Assembly (NCBI GenBank): GCA_903889785.1
Contig: CAISYT010000155.1
Location: 1 to 6,193 of the forward strand
Origin: an uncultured Caulobacterales bacterium
GTDB lineage: Bacteria; Pseudomonadota; Alphaproteobacteria; Caulobacterales; Caulobacteraceae
Reading direction: 5' to 3'
DNA: 6,193 bases
Of this stretch, positions 5,639-6,193 are shown piece by piece. Position 1 is the stretch's first letter. Each line of letters starts with the position of its first letter. The notes beneath the pieces are model-generated. The model was not told the DNA's origin, did not search any database, and saw nothing but the letters and a program-made list of their open reading frames with translations. Both the position numbers and the translations under genes were made by a program.

Positions 5639-6169
5639 CTTGGGAAATTCCAGAAAGCCCGTATCGTAGCCCAGCGCCCTGGCGCGCGCGACCAGTGGGG
5701 CGATATCTGCCTGCGTCGGGCGGGGGTTGCGGGTGTAGATCCACAGGTCATGGAAGCTGGGGTCTGCAGAAATGAACCAGCTGTAGTCGTCGGCGCGTTC
5801 AAGCACCCAATAGTCGCGTGACACGGGCACGAATCCGAACAGGCGGTAATTGACGTGCAGCTTGGCGTTGGTGCCCGGATCGACAATGCGGGCCGGGCCG
5901 CCAATGGTTTTACGCTGCCCGGTGGGCGATCCAGAAAAGCAGAAATCAAGCACGGTCACCCGGCCGTTGTCGCCTGGCGTATAGGTTGTGCCGCCCGCCA
6001 CGCAGCCATCGGTTAGCTTCATTGGCCGCCGACCGATCTCGTACCAGGTCCCGCTGTAGAACCGCGCCGCATCGATGTTGACGGCGGGGTGCAGCTTGCT
6101 GACCACGGCGTCTACGCTGGCGCACCCGGTAAGGGCAATCAGGCTGGCCACAATCATGATTGCGCGCAT
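5627..6169 (-). CDS. blc: outer-membrane lipoprotein lipocalin (Blc family)
   Basis: Bacterial lipocalins are small beta-barrels that bind fatty acids or lysophospholipids at the cell envelope; the role is poorly defined. The 180-residue product begins with a lipoprotein signal peptide: Met-Arg, a hydrophobic stretch and the lipobox LTGC, with Cys16 the lipidation site. Residue +2 is Ala rather than Asp, favouring the outer membrane. The lipocalin signature YSGTWYEIGRRP (from about residue 38) follows, then strands ending in NYRLFGFVPVSRDYWVLE, a SWFISADPSFHDLWIYTR segment, and a C-terminal helix, as in E. coli Blc (177 residues). ATG 6169-6167 is supported by GGAG at 6179-6176, 6 nt upstream; a second ATG four codons in would shorten the charged start of the signal peptide. 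Only 24 nt lie upstream in the window, so no promoter can be judged. It converges on pleD and is probably unrelated to it in function. Confidence 0.92.
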   Translation of the reverse strand: MRAIMIVASLIALTGCASVDAVVSKLHPAVNIDAARFYSGTWYEIGRRPMKLTDGCVAGGTTYTPGDNGRVTVLDFCFSGSPTGQRKTIGGPARIVDPGTNAKLHVNYRLFGFVPVSRDYWVLERADDYSWFISADPSFHDLWIYTRNPRPTQADIAPLVARARALGYDTGFLEFPKTGG

Positions 6170-6193
6170 GGGTTTCTCCGAGGGTGTTTGACC

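Noticed and set aside
1..6193. Mobile element, CRISPR, toxin-antitoxin or phage-defence content
   Set aside because: No terminal repeats, spaced repeats, transposase or integrase motifs were seen; all genes are recognisable chromosomal families with similar composition.

Overview
The window looks like a conserved chromosomal region of a member of the Caulobacterales (Caulobacter and relatives, Alphaproteobacteria). The main reason is an adjacent divK-pleD pair whose products match my recollection of the Caulobacter crescentus proteins almost residue for residue. PleD has the same 454-residue length, and its Asp53, RxxD inhibitory site (359-362) and GGEEF motif (368-372) fall at the same numbers. 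The DNA is GC-rich, start codons other than ATG are used, and the divK upstream region carries a near-consensus CtrA box plus two GANTC (CcrM) sites, which fits this order. I see no mobile element, CRISPR array, tRNA or rRNA. Almost all of the sequence is coding.

Layout. On the minus strand, read from right to left, positions 3710-1 hold a ROK-family fructokinase (mak-like), dinB (DNA polymerase IV with an N-terminal zinc ribbon), clpS and the first 350 codons of clpA. The mak and dinB genes overlap by ATGA. The clpS and clpA genes are 9 nt apart, and about 125 nt between dinB and clpS may hold a separate promoter. On the plus strand, positions 3828-5563 hold divK and pleD, also joined by an ATGA overlap. 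A minus-strand lipoprotein lipocalin (blc) converges on the pleD end at 6169-5627. The 117-nt divergent gap at 3711-3827 is the main regulatory region.

How the genes work together. DivK and PleD are the two response regulators controlled by the PleC and DivJ histidine kinases in Caulobacter. DivK acts on the pathway controlling CtrA, and PleD makes c-di-GMP at the differentiating pole. A CtrA box ahead of divK would close a feedback loop. ClpS and ClpA form the N-degron adaptor and unfoldase of the ClpAP protease. DinB is a translesion polymerase, and Mak and Blc are housekeeping functions (sugar phosphorylation, outer-membrane lipoprotein). I found no convincing undescribed system. The points most worth checking are the regulatory layout between mak and divK, the zinc-ribbon DinB and its coupling to a sugar kinase, and the TTG starts of clpS and clpA.
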